From NCBI RefSeq assembly GCF_014649115.1, contig NZ_BMSK01000002.1, positions 468,445 through 532,444 of the forward strand: a stretch of DNA of 64,000 bases, in the 5' to 3' direction. The translations under genes were made by a program, and so were the position numbers. The stretch is from Streptomyces eurythermus (GTDB lineage Bacteria; Actinomycetota; Actinomycetes; Streptomycetales; Streptomycetaceae). The notes under the pieces were generated by a model that worked only from the letters and a program-made list of their open reading frames with translations, was not told the origin of the DNA and made no database searches. Within the stretch, counting starts at the first letter, position 1. Each line of letters begins with the position of its first letter. Positions 33,186-44,100 of this stretch are shown here, piece by piece.

Positions 33186-34355
33186 TCACCAGGTGACCGG
33201 CAGCGCCTGCAGGCCGCGGAAGACCAGTTCCGGCACGTAGGTGAGCTCGGACTCGTCGACGGCGAGGCGGAGTCCCGGATACCGTTTCACCACGGACCCG
33301 ATCGCCACCCGCATCTCCCGGCGGGCCAGTATCGCGCCGAGGCAGAAGTGCGGCCCGTGCCCGAAGGCGAGGTGCGCTGCCGGTCCTTCGCGCGTGATGT
33401 CGAAGCGGCCGGGGTCCGGATACACACCGGGGTCGCGGTTGGCCGCGACGATGACCGGCAACACCGCCGCGCCCGCCCCCAGTTCGACGCCCTCCAGCGC
33501 GACGGGCTCGGTAGTGACCCGGACCTCGGCCGAGGTGAAGAGCCTGCTGTAGCGCAGCAGTTCGTCGACCGCCGGTCCGATCAGGTCCGGCGACGACCGC
33601 AGCAGCGCGAGTTGGTCCGGGTGGCGCAGCAGGGTCAGCAACGAGTTGCCCAGCTGGTTGACGGTCGTCTCGTGGCCGGCGATCAGCAGACCCTCGAGGT
33701 TGGCCAGCAGCTCGGGTTCGGTGAGGTGGTCGCCCTCGTCGTTGGCGGCGACCATCGCCGAGATCAACCCGTTGTCCGGCCGCGCCCGCTTCTGGCGCAC
33801 CAGATCGGCAAGCCAGTCCTGCATCTCGCTCTGCGCGGCCCGCAGTTCCTCCGGAGTGATGTCCGTGACGAACAGCCGTCTGGTCCACCTGCGGATGGCC
33901 GGCGCCTCGGAGTAGGGCACGCCGAGCAGCTCGCAGATGACCATCAACGGCAGTGGAGCGCACAGCCCTGCCACAAGGTCCGCGGTGGGTTCGAGGCCGT
34001 CGAGCAAGGAGTCCACGATGGACTGCACGCGTGGCTCGAGCTGATCGACCATGCGTGGGCTGAACGCCTGCGACATCAGCTTGCGCAGGCGGGCGTGGCG
34101 CTCGCCGTCCTGGCTGGAGACCAGCAGCGGGTCGGCGGCGACGGACAGTTTCAGCGAGCCTCCCGGAAGTGTGGCCGCCTCCCGGCTGAACCGGCTGTCG
34201 CTCAGAACCTGGCGCACCGCCTTGTAGGAAAGGGCGAGCCAGACGTCTGCCGTACCCATCGTCGCGAGGACGGCCGGAGCCTGTGCCAGCAGAGCCTCGG
34301 CTTCGGGCTCGTTGTCGAGGTGGTGTGGTGTGGTGAAGGGGAACGTGGCTTGCAT
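33186..34355 (-). CDS. Cytochrome P450 tailoring enzyme
   Basis: A 389-aa soluble bacterial P450. Landmarks: HARLRKLMSQAFSPRMV (helix C), I-helix LLIAGHETT with the oxygen-activating acid-alcohol pair replaced by the usual E-T, K-helix ExxR in DELLR, the PERF-like DPGRFDI and the heme loop FGHGPHFCLGA with the cysteine ligand. ATG 34355 is preceded by AGGAGG at perfect spacing; longer readings are rejected. It is divergent from PKS1 across 850 bases, so it is likely co-regulated and hydroxylates or epoxidises the polyketide. CYP105/107-type membership cannot be settled by eye. Confidence 0.92.
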   Translation of the reverse strand: MQATFPFTTPHHLDNEPEAEALLAQAPAVLATMGTADVWLALSYKAVRQVLSDSRFSREAATLPGGSLKLSVAADPLLVSSQDGERHARLRKLMSQAFSPRMVDQLEPRVQSIVDSLLDGLEPTADLVAGLCAPLPLMVICELLGVPYSEAPAIRRWTRRLFVTDITPEELRAAQSEMQDWLADLVRQKRARPDNGLISAMVAANDEGDHLTEPELLANLEGLLIAGHETTVNQLGNSLLTLLRHPDQLALLRSSPDLIGPAVDELLRYSRLFTSAEVRVTTEPVALEGVELGAGAAVLPVIVAANRDPGVYPDPGRFDITREGPAAHLAFGHGPHFCLGAILARREMRVAIGSVVKRYPGLRLAVDESELTYVPELVFRGLQALPVTW

Positions 34356-35207
34356 CGCTGCCTCCTGATCTATGTCACCAGGGCCGGGCATCGAGTGCCG
34401 GGCGCGAACGGCCGGGACCGACGCACGGGTCGGTGACAGCTGGGTTTCGTGCCGCCGGGGGAGGTGGCGCTTCGCGATCGTCTCGAAGTCGAGGGAGTCG
34501 AACGGTGTCGATGAGGTCGAACGGTTCAGTCGGAACTGTGAATGGCGCCGGTGGCCGGTTCGCTCGATCCGCGTGGTGATCGCCGTGTGGGGTTTCCCCG
34601 GGTGGCCGGATGGCGGTCGAGGACGTTCTCGTGCGCGAGTGCGATGGGGGATTCTAGGGCGTTGTCAGCGGCGGCGTCGACGGTGCCCATGAATCCGGCC
34701 CGGCCACGGCGGTGCAGGGCGTGGACGATCTCCCGCTACCCCAGGGGCGGTTCACCGGCGGATTCGCCGGAGGACACCGCGTCGGGACGGCCGTACGAAA
34801 CGACGCGCCTCACGGGGAGATGGGATAAATCTCGCCACGGTGCCTTTGTCAGGCTGGCATATGACATTGCGATGTGCTGCGTTTCAGACAGCCTTCCCTC
34901 GGCCTATGGCAATGGCGTGATGTTGCTGCCATGCTCGTCTGCGCAGCGAGGCGATCATCGCCTCGCCCCTACGCTCAGCGCACCAGTGCATCTTCCTCGA
35001 AGACCGCCAATGCTGTCGCTTTCGAGGTCCGCTCCACTGCTCCAGGCGCCCGAAGCGCTGTCGAGTCCGGGTTCGGATACGACCGGGTCGCCGGGCTGCC
35101 CGCGCGTTCCATCATCCGGCCGCACGCGCGGCCGGAGCCGCACCGTGGGGACTGCTACGGAAGCAGCCCGCCTTCCTTCATTCCCCGGCTCACGAGGTGT
35201 CGATGTG
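34356..35207. promoter_or_regulatory. Divergent intergenic region of P450 and PKS1
   Basis: About 850 bases separate the two start codons. An open frame continues upstream of the PKS start, but the residues are not PKS-like and codon bias is poor, so it is non-coding. It should contain both promoters; the palindrome at 34946-34966 is the only strong symmetric element I see. No convincing -35/-10 pair stands out. Confidence 0.6.
34946..34966. promoter_or_regulatory. 21-bp palindrome upstream of PKS1
   Basis: GCGAGGCGAT and ATCGCCTCGC, exact complements, are separated by one base. It lies about 240 bases before the PKS1 start and 590 before the P450 start. Its near-zero spacer fits a dimeric protein site better than a terminator. 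Binding by a cluster regulator is inference. Confidence 0.5.
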
Positions 35208-38157
35208 ATGCGCTTCCCCTTGGATTCGGACGCTGATCGTGTCGCTGTCGTCGGCATGGCGGGCAGGTTGCCGAAAGCCCCGCACCCGGAGGCGTTCTGG
35301 CGACTGCTGTGCGACGGGGCCGACGCGATCACCGCGCCGCCCGTGGGCCGGCAGGGCGTACGGCACGGCGGCTACCTGGACCGGGTGGACGGCTTCGACG
35401 CGGCGTTCTTCGGTGTGTCCCCCCGTGAGGCCGCAGGCATGGACCCGCAGCAGCGGCTCATGCTCGAACTCGCCTGGGAGGCCCTGGAGGACGCCCGGAT
35501 CGTGCCGGGCACGCTGACGGGCGGCCCGACGGGGGTGTTCGTCGGCTCCATGTGGGAGGACTACACATCCCTGGCCTACCCCGGTCACATCACGCCGCAC
35601 ACGCTGACCGGCACCAACCGGGGCGTCATCGCGGGCCGCGTCTCGCACTTCCTCGGTGTGCGCGGACCGAGCATGACGGTCGACACGGCCCAGTCGTCGG
35701 CGCTGGTCGCGGTGCACCTGGCGGTCGAGAGCCTGCGCCGCGGCGAGTCGGCGCTCGCCCTGGCCGGCGGGGTGAACCTCAACCTGACCGCCGCCCGCGA
35801 GGAGGGAGCGGCGGAGTTCGGCGGCCTGTCCCCGGACGACCGCTGCTTCACTTTCGACGCCCGGGCCAACGGCTTCGTCCGCGGCGAGGGCGGCGCCTTC
35901 CTCGTCCTGAAACCGCTGGACCGGGCCCTGGCCGACGGGGACCGCGTCTACGGTGTCATCCGGGGCAGCGCGGTCAACCACGACGGCGCGACCCAGAGCC
36001 TGACCGTGCCCAGCGCGCAGGCCCAGGAACAGGTCATCCGCGAGGCACTGGCCCGCGCTGGCGTGCGTCCCGCGGATGTGCAGTACGTGGAGCTGCACGG
36101 CACCGGCACCACTGTCGGCGACCCCGTCGAGGCCGCGGCCCTCGCGGCGGCCTACCGCGCTCCGGCCGGGTCAACAGACACCGAGGGCGGCGCCGACAGC
36201 GCCCTGCGGGTCGGATCCGCCAAGACGAACGTCGGCCACCTGGAAGGCGCCGCGGGCATCGTCGGGCTGCTCAAGGCCGTCCTCAGCGTGTACCACCGCG
36301 CACTGCCGCCGAGCCTGAACTACGAGACCCCCAACCCCGGCATCCCGCTCGACGCACTGGCGCTGCGGGTCCAGACCGCCCTGACCCCTTGGCCGCGGCC
36401 GGACGTGCCCCTGCTCGCCGGCGTGTCGTCGTTCGGCATGGGCGGCACCAACGCGCACGTGATCGTCGAGCAGCCGCCCGACCCGGTCGCGCCGCCGGTC
36501 CGGCGGCCCGCCCCCGGGGGACCGGCGCCGTGGATCGTCACGGCGCGGACCAGGCAGGCGCTGGGAGCGCAGATCGAGCGCCTTCGCGAACACGTGCGCA
36601 GCCACCCGGACCTGACCGGCGCCGAGGTCGCGCACGCGCTGGCCACCACCAGAACCCGCTTCGCGCACCGCGCGGTCCTGCTCGACTCCGCCCAGGTCGC
36701 CACCGGCCGGGCCGGCACCCCGGGCCGTACCGTCTTCGTGTTCCCCGGCCAGGGCGCCCAGTGGGCCGGCATGGGCCGGGAGCTGTACGCCGCGTACCCC
36801 GTCTTCCGGGCCGCCATGGACGAGTGTGCCCAGGCCCTGGCCCCGTACACGGACTGGTCCCTGGCCGATGTCCTGGACGGCGCCCCGCTCGACCGCGTGG
36901 ACGTCGTGCAGCCCGCCCTGTTCGCGGTGATGGTGTCCCTGGCGGCACTGTGGCGCTCCTTCGGTGTCGAGCCCGACGCGGTGGTCGGGCACTCGCAGGG
37001 CGAGATAGCCGCGGCATGTGTCGCGGGCGCGCTGCCGCTGTCCGACGCGGCCCGGATCGTGGCACTGCGCAGCCGCGCGCTGGTGGCGCTGACCGGCCGG
37101 GGCGGCATGGTGTCCGTGGCCCTGTCCGCCGAGCGGGCCGAGGACTACGTGTCGCGCTGGGGCGGCGCGCTGACGGTCGCCGTGGTCAACGCCACCGGCT
37201 CGGTCGTGGTGTCCGGCGACACGCAGGCCCTGTCCGAACTGGTCGAGTCCTGCGCGGCCGACGGTGTCCGCGCACGCGTCGTCCCGGTGGACTACGCCTC
37301 CCATTCCGCGCACGTCGAGACGATCCGCGAGCGGCTGCGCACCGAACTGGACGGTGTGCGGCCCCGGCAGGGCACCACCCCGTACTACTCCGCGGTCACC
37401 GGCGGCCTCCTCGACGACACCACGCAGCTCGACGCCGGCTACTGGTACCGCAACCTGCGCGAGCCGGTCCGCTTCGACCTGGCCACCGCCGCCCTGCTGG
37501 CGGACGGGCACGACGTCGTGGTCGAGGTCAGTCCGCACCCGGTGCTGCTGCCCGCCCTCGAACAGACCCTGGAACAGGCCCGCGAGCGGACCGGCGCGCC
37601 CGGCGTCGCCACCGGCACGCTGGGCCGTGACCGGGGCGGGCCGGACGTCTTCCTGACCGCGCTGTCCCGGCTGTTCGTGGCCGGCGTGCCGGTCGACTGG
37701 TCCCCGGCCGTCACCGAGGCCACGCCGGTCGACCTGCCCACCTACGCCTTCCAGCGCCGCTCGTACTGGCTGCCCGACGCGGCAGCCGGGGGAAGCGGCC
37801 GGACCCCGGCCGGCCCGGGGACGCACGTGGCGGAGACCACCGTGCCCGGCCGGCCGGACGACGGCCCGGAGCTCCGCGGCACCGGGGCGGGCGGCACGGA
37901 CACGGACGACCCCGGGTCTGTCGACACGGTCGACGCGGCCGCCCTGGTCACCGCGCAGATCGCGCTCGTGCTGGGCCACGAGGACCCCGCGGACATCGAT
38001 CCCGCGCTCACCTTCAAGGACCTCGGCTTCGACTCGGTCACCGGGCTCGAACTGCGCAACCGCCTGGCCGGCGCCCTGGACCGGCACCTCCCCTCCGGTC
38101 TCGTCTACGACCACCCGACGCCCGCGGAACTGATCGACTGGCTGCGCGGCCGGGGCC
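35208..38157 (+). other. PKS1 loading module: KSQ-AT-ACP
   Basis: The KS has Gln at residue 162 in DTAQSSA instead of the condensing cysteine: a KSQ, which decarboxylates an extender bound to the ACP to make the starter. The two KS histidines remain (HGTGTT near 297). AT serine S596 is in GHSQG, and residues 696-699 are YASH with upstream RVDVVQPA, the methylmalonyl-CoA signature. ACP serine S943 lies in DSVT (usually DSLT). Predicted starter: propionyl from methylmalonyl-CoA. Confidence 0.88.
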
Positions 38158-41100
38158 CCGGCGACCGGCCGGCGGCCGCCCCGGCTCCCCACGACGACCC
38201 GGTCGTCATCGTGGGGATGGGCTGCCGCTTCCCCGGCGGGGTGGCCTCGCCGGACGACCTGTGGCGGCTCGTCGCGCAGGGCGTGGACGCGATCGGTGAC
38301 TTCCCGGACGACCGCGGCTGGGACTTGGGCGGCCTGTACGACCCGGAACTGCGCGGCGCCGGTACCACGTACACCACCCGGGGCGGGTTCCTGGAGGCGG
38401 TGGCCGGCTTCGACGCTCCGTTCTTCGGCATCTCGCCCCGCGAGGCGCTCGCCATGGACCCGCAGCAGCGGGTCGTGCTGGAGACGGCCTGGGAGACCTT
38501 CGAGCACGCCGGGATCGACCCGGCCTCGCTGCGCGGCAGCCACACCGGCGTGTTCACCGGCGTCTGGTCGTCCGGCTACGCGACCGGGCCGGGCCTGCCG
38601 GAGGACCTGGAGGGCTACCTGTTCACCGGCGTCGCGACCAGCGTCACGTCCGGCCGGGTCGCCTACCACCTCGGGCTGCGCGGTCCGGCGCTGTCCGTGG
38701 ACACCGCCTGCTCGTCGTCACTGGTCGCCGTCCACCTGGCCGCCCAGGCCCTGCGCGCGGGCGAGTGCTCGCTGGCGCTCGCCGGCGGTGTCACGATCAT
38801 GGCGACGCCGCTGGGCTTCACCGAGTTCTCCCGCCAGCACGGCCTCGCGGCGGACGGCCGCAGCAAGCCCTTCGCCGCCGCGGCCGACGGCACCAGCTGG
38901 GCCGAGGGCACCGGCCTGGTGCTGCTGGAACGCCTGTCCGACGCCCGCCGCAACGGCCACCGGGTGCTGGCGGTCGTCGCGGGAAGCGCGGTCAACCAGG
39001 ACGGCGCGTCCAACGGCCTGACCGCGCCCAACGGCCCCTCCCAGGAGCGGGTGATCCGTCAGGCACTCGCCCAGGCCGGGTTGGAGCCGTCCGAGGTGGA
39101 CGCGGTGGAGGCCCACGGCACCGGTACCACCCTCGGCGATCCCATCGAGGCGCAGGCACTCCTCGCGACCTACGGTCAGGGGCGGGTGGAGCCGTTGTGG
39201 CTGGGGTCGGTGAAGTCGAACATCGGCCACACCCAGGCCGCCGCCGGCGTCGCGGGCCTGATCAAGATGGTCATGGCGATGCGGCACGGCGAACTGCCGC
39301 GCACCCTGCACGTCGACGCCCCCACCCCGCACGTCGACTGGGCCTTGGGCGGCGTCCGGCTGCTCACCGAGGCCCGGCCGTGGCCGGAGCGCGAGCACCT
39401 GCGCCGCGCCGGCGTCTCGGCCTTCGGCATCAGCGGCACCAACGCCCACCTGATCATCGAGCAGTCCCCCGACCCGGACCCCGGCCACCTTCCCGAACCC
39501 GCCGACCGGACCGCCCCCACCGCCTGGCTGCTGTCCGCGAAGACCGACGCCGCGCTGCGCGCCCAGGCCGAGCGGCTGCACGCGTACGCGACCGCCCACC
39601 CCGACGTCCCGGCCGCCGCGATCAGCCGCGCACTGGCCGCCCGCACCCGGTTCGCGCACCGGGCCGCAGTGGTCGGCGCCGACCGGGACGACCTGCTGTG
39701 CGGCCTGGCCGCGCTCCCGCCGGGACTGCCGGACCGTACCGGCGGGACCGTGTTCGTCTTCCCCGGACAGGGCGCGCAGTGGGCGGGCATGGGCCGTGAC
39801 CTGTACGAGCAGTCCGAGGTCTTCCGCGTCGGCATCGACGCCTGCGCCGCCGCCCTGGCCCCGTACACCGACTGGTCGCTGGTCGACGAACTGCGCCACG
39901 GCCCACTGGACCGCGTCGACGTGGTCCAGCCGGCCCTGTTCGCCGTCATGGTGGCGCTGGCCGACCTGTGGCGGTCCTACGGCGTACGGCCGGACGCCGT
40001 GGTCGGCCACTCCCAGGCGGAGATCGCCGCCGCCTACGTCGCCGGCGCGCTGTCGCTGCGGGATGCCGCCAAGCTCGTGGCGTTACGGTCCAGGGCACTG
40101 GCCGTCATCGCCGACCGGGGCGGCATGGTGTCCCTCGCGCTGTCCGCCGAGCAGGCCGCCGGCTACCTGGCCCGCTGGGGCGAGCGGCTGACCACCGCCG
40201 TGGTGAACGGACCCGCGGCGGTCGTGGTGTCCGGCGGCACCCACGCGCTGGACGAACTGCTGGCCGCCTGCGAGGCCGACGGCATCCGTGCCCGCCGCCT
40301 GCCCGTCAACTACGCCGCCCACTCCGTACAGGTCGAGGCGATCCGCGAGCAACTGCTCACCGAACTGGCGGACATCACGCCCCACTCGGCGGCGATCCCG
40401 TTCTACTCCACGGTCACCGGCGAGCCGCTCGACACCTCCGCACTCGACGCCGGCTACTGGTACCGCAACCTGCGCGAGCCCGTACGGTTCGACCTGGCCA
40501 CCGCCCGGCTCACCGCCGACGGCCACGACCTGTTCCTGGAGGTCAGCCCGCACCCGGTGCTGGTGCCCGCGCTGGATGTCGCCGCCACCGGAACACTGCG
40601 CCGCGATCACGGCGGCCTCACCGAGTTCCTCGCCGCCGCGGGACGCCTCTACGCCGCCGGAGCCGACGTCGACTGGACCCCGGTCCTGCCCCGCACCGCA
40701 CCCGGGGCGGACCTGCCCACGTACGCCTTCCAGCGCGAGCCCTACTGGGTGACCGCGACCCCGCCGGTGCCCTGCGACGACTGGCGGTACGAGGTGGCGT
40801 GGGCGCCGACGAGCGGCACTGCGGCCCCGGTGGACCCGGCTCGCTGGCTCGTCCTGGCCACGACCGGGCACCCGTGGGCCGAAGCCCTGCGCGAACGGGG
40901 CTTCGCGGTGGCCGACACCTGGGACGCGGCCGACACCCCGGACGCCCGGCCCCGGCCGGACGGTGTGCTGTCGCTGCTGGCGCTGGACGAGCAGCCGCAC
41001 CCCGACCACCCGGTGCTCCCGGCGGGCCTGGTCCGCACCCTCGATCTGGTCCGCACCCTGGACCCGGTGCGGACACCGGCCGTCCCGCTGTGGTGTGCGA

Positions 41101-44100
41101 CCAGCGGCGCCGTGAGCACCTCGGGCACCGACCCGGTCACCAGCCCGGCCCAGGCCCTGGCATGGGGCACCGGCGCGTCCGCGGCGCTGGAGTTCCCGCA
41201 CGCCTGGGGCGGCCTGGTCGACCTTCCCGCCGTGCCCGACGAGAACAGCGTGAACGCGCTGCTCGGCGTGCTCGCCGGCACGGGCGAGGACCAGGTGGCG
41301 ATCCGCGGCACCCGGCGCTTCGCCAAGCGGCTGCGCCACAAGGCCCCATCGGGCCCGGCCGCGCGGCCCTGGCGGCCGCGGGGCACGGTGCTGGTCACCG
41401 GCGGCACCGGCGCGCTCGGCGGACACGTGGCCCGCCGCCTCGCGCGGCAGGGCGCGCAGCACATCGTGCTGGCCGCCCGCCGCGGCCCCGACGCACCCGG
41501 CGCGGCCGCCCTGCGCGACGAACTGGAGGCAGCCGGGGCCCGGGTGACCGTGGCGGCGTGCGACGTGGCCGACCGGGACGCCCTGCGGGACCTCGTCGAG
41601 CGCGTCGGCGACATCCGCGCGGTCTTCCACACCGCCGGCGTGATCAGGGCGACCAGGCTGGCCGACACGACAGCGGAGGAGTTCGCCGAGGTCGTCGCGG
41701 CCAAGGTCGCCGGGGCGGCGAACCTGGCGGAACTCCTGCCGGACCTCGACGCCCTCGTCCTGTTCTCCTCCACCGCGGGCGTGTGGGGCGACGGCCACGG
41801 GGCGGCCTACGCCGCCGGCAACGCCTTCCTCGACGCCCTGGCCGCACAGCACCGCGCCCAGGGCCGCGCCACGACCTCCGTCGCATGGGGCATCTGGGCC
41901 GAAGGCGGCATGGCGGCCCTGGAGTCCGTGCAGCACCAGCGCACCCTGCTCGGCCTCGGCGAACTGGACCCGGGCCGGGCACTCGACGCGCTCCAGGACG
42001 TCCTCGACCACGACGAGGCCCTCGCGGTCGTCACCGAGGCCGACTGGGCACAGTTCGCCCGCGCCTACACCCACGCGCGGCCGAGCAGGCTGCTGCGGGA
42101 CCTGCCCGAGGCCCACAGCCGGCCGCAGGCCCCCAGGCCCGCGCCCCCCGCCGGCGGCACCGACCTGCTGGAGCTGATCACCACCCACGTCGCCGGGGTG
42201 CTGGGACACACCACCCCCGGGCGGCTCGACCCCCGGCAGGCGTTCAAGGACCTGGGTTTCGACTCGCTGACCGCGGTGGAACTGCGCAACCGCCTGACCG
42301 CCGCGCTCGGGATGAGACTGCCCGCCACCCTCGTCTTCGACCACCCCACCCCGGCACGGCTGGCCGCCCACCTGGCCGGCGAGTCCGGCGGGCAGGACGC
42401 GCCGCAGGCCCCGGCTCCGACGGACGAACCGATCGCCGTCATCGGCATGGGCTGCCGCTACCCCGGAGGTGTCGACACCCCCGAGGACCTGTGGCGGCTG
42501 GTCGCGGACGGCGTGGACGCGGTCGGCGACTTCCCGGCCGACCGGGGATGGGACCTCGACCGCCTCTACGACCCGACGGGAAGCCGCCCCCGCACGTCGA
42601 GCACGTCCCAGGGCGGCTTCCTCGACGCCGCCGGCGACTTCGACGCGGCGTTCTTCGGGATATCCCCCCGCGAGGCGCTCGCCATGGACCCGCAGCAGCG
42701 CATCCTGCTGGAGACCGCGTGGGAGACCATCGAGCACGCCGGTATCGACCCGACCACGCTGGAGGACACACCCACCGGCGTGTTCACCGGCATCTGGTCC
42801 ACCGGCTACGCCGCCGGGCCGGTCCCCGACGACCTGGAGGGCTACCAGGTCACCGGCACCGCGTCGAGCGTGGGGTCCGGCCGGCTGGCGTACCAGCTGG
42901 GCCTGCTCGGTCCGGCACTGTCCCTGGACACCGGCTGCTCGTCGTCCCTGGTGGCCCTGCACCTGGCCGCCCAGGCGCTGCGCTCGGGAGAATGCTCCCT
43001 CGCCCTGGTCGGCGGCGTCACCGTCAACGCGGCACCCACCCTGTTCACCGAGATGTCCCGGCAGGGGGCGAGCGCGCCCGACGGCCGCAGCAAGTCCTTC
43101 GCCGCCGCGGCCGACGGGGCGGGCTGGGCGGAGGGCGCCGGCCTGCTGCTGGTGGAACGCCTGTCCGACGCCCGCCGCAACGGCCACGAGGTACTGGCCG
43201 TCGTCCGGGGCTCCGCCACCAACCAGGACGGCGCCTCCAACGGCCTGACCGCGCCCAACGGCCCCTCCCAGGAGCGGGTGATCCGTCAGGCACTGGCGAA
43301 CGCCGGGCTGGAGCCGTCCGAGGTGGACGCGGTGGAGGCCCACGGCACCGGTACCACCCTCGGCGATCCCATCGAGGCCCAGGCACTCCTCGCGACCTAC
43401 GGTCAGGGGCGGGTGGAGCCGTTGTGGCTGGGGTCGGTGAAGTCGAACATCGGCCACACCCAGGCGGCGGCCGGCGCGGCCGGACTGATCAAGATGGTCA
43501 TGGCGATGCGGCACGGCGAACTGCCGCGAACCCTCCACGTGGACGCGCCCACCCCGCACGTCGACTGGGCCTCCGGCGCGGTCCGCCTGCTCACCGAACC
43601 GGTCGCCTGGCCGGTCACCGGGCGGCCACGGCGGGCGGCCGTCTCCGCCTTCGGCATCAGCGGTACCAACGCCCACGTGATCCTCGAACAGCCCGCCGAG
43701 GCCGGCTCCGCCGCACCCTCCCCCCGGGGCCACGCGGACGACCACGTCCTCTGGCCGCTGTCGGCCAGGTCGGATGCGGCGTTGCGGGAGCAGGCGCGCC
43801 GGCTGGTCGCCTTCACCGCCGCGCATCCCGAGGTGAGTCCGGCGGCGGTCGGGGGCGCGCTGGCTGCCCGCACCGTGTTCGAGCACCGGGCGGTGGTGGT
43901 GGGCACCGCCGAAGCGCTGGACGTTCTGGCCGAGGGTGGCACGGCGCCGGGTCTGGTCACCGGGACCGTCCGCCCGTTGGGTCGGTCGGTGTTCGTGTTT
44001 CCGGGGCAGGGTGCGCAGTGGGTGGGGATGGGTGGGGGGTTGTACGGGGCGGAGCCGGTGTTCCGGGAGGCGATCGACGCGTGTGGTGCGGCGTTGGCGC

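Noticed and set aside
34542..35207. In-frame upstream extension of PKS1 by 222 residues
   Set aside because: The residues are low-complexity, codon bias is poor, and the KS fold begins immediately after ATG 35208.
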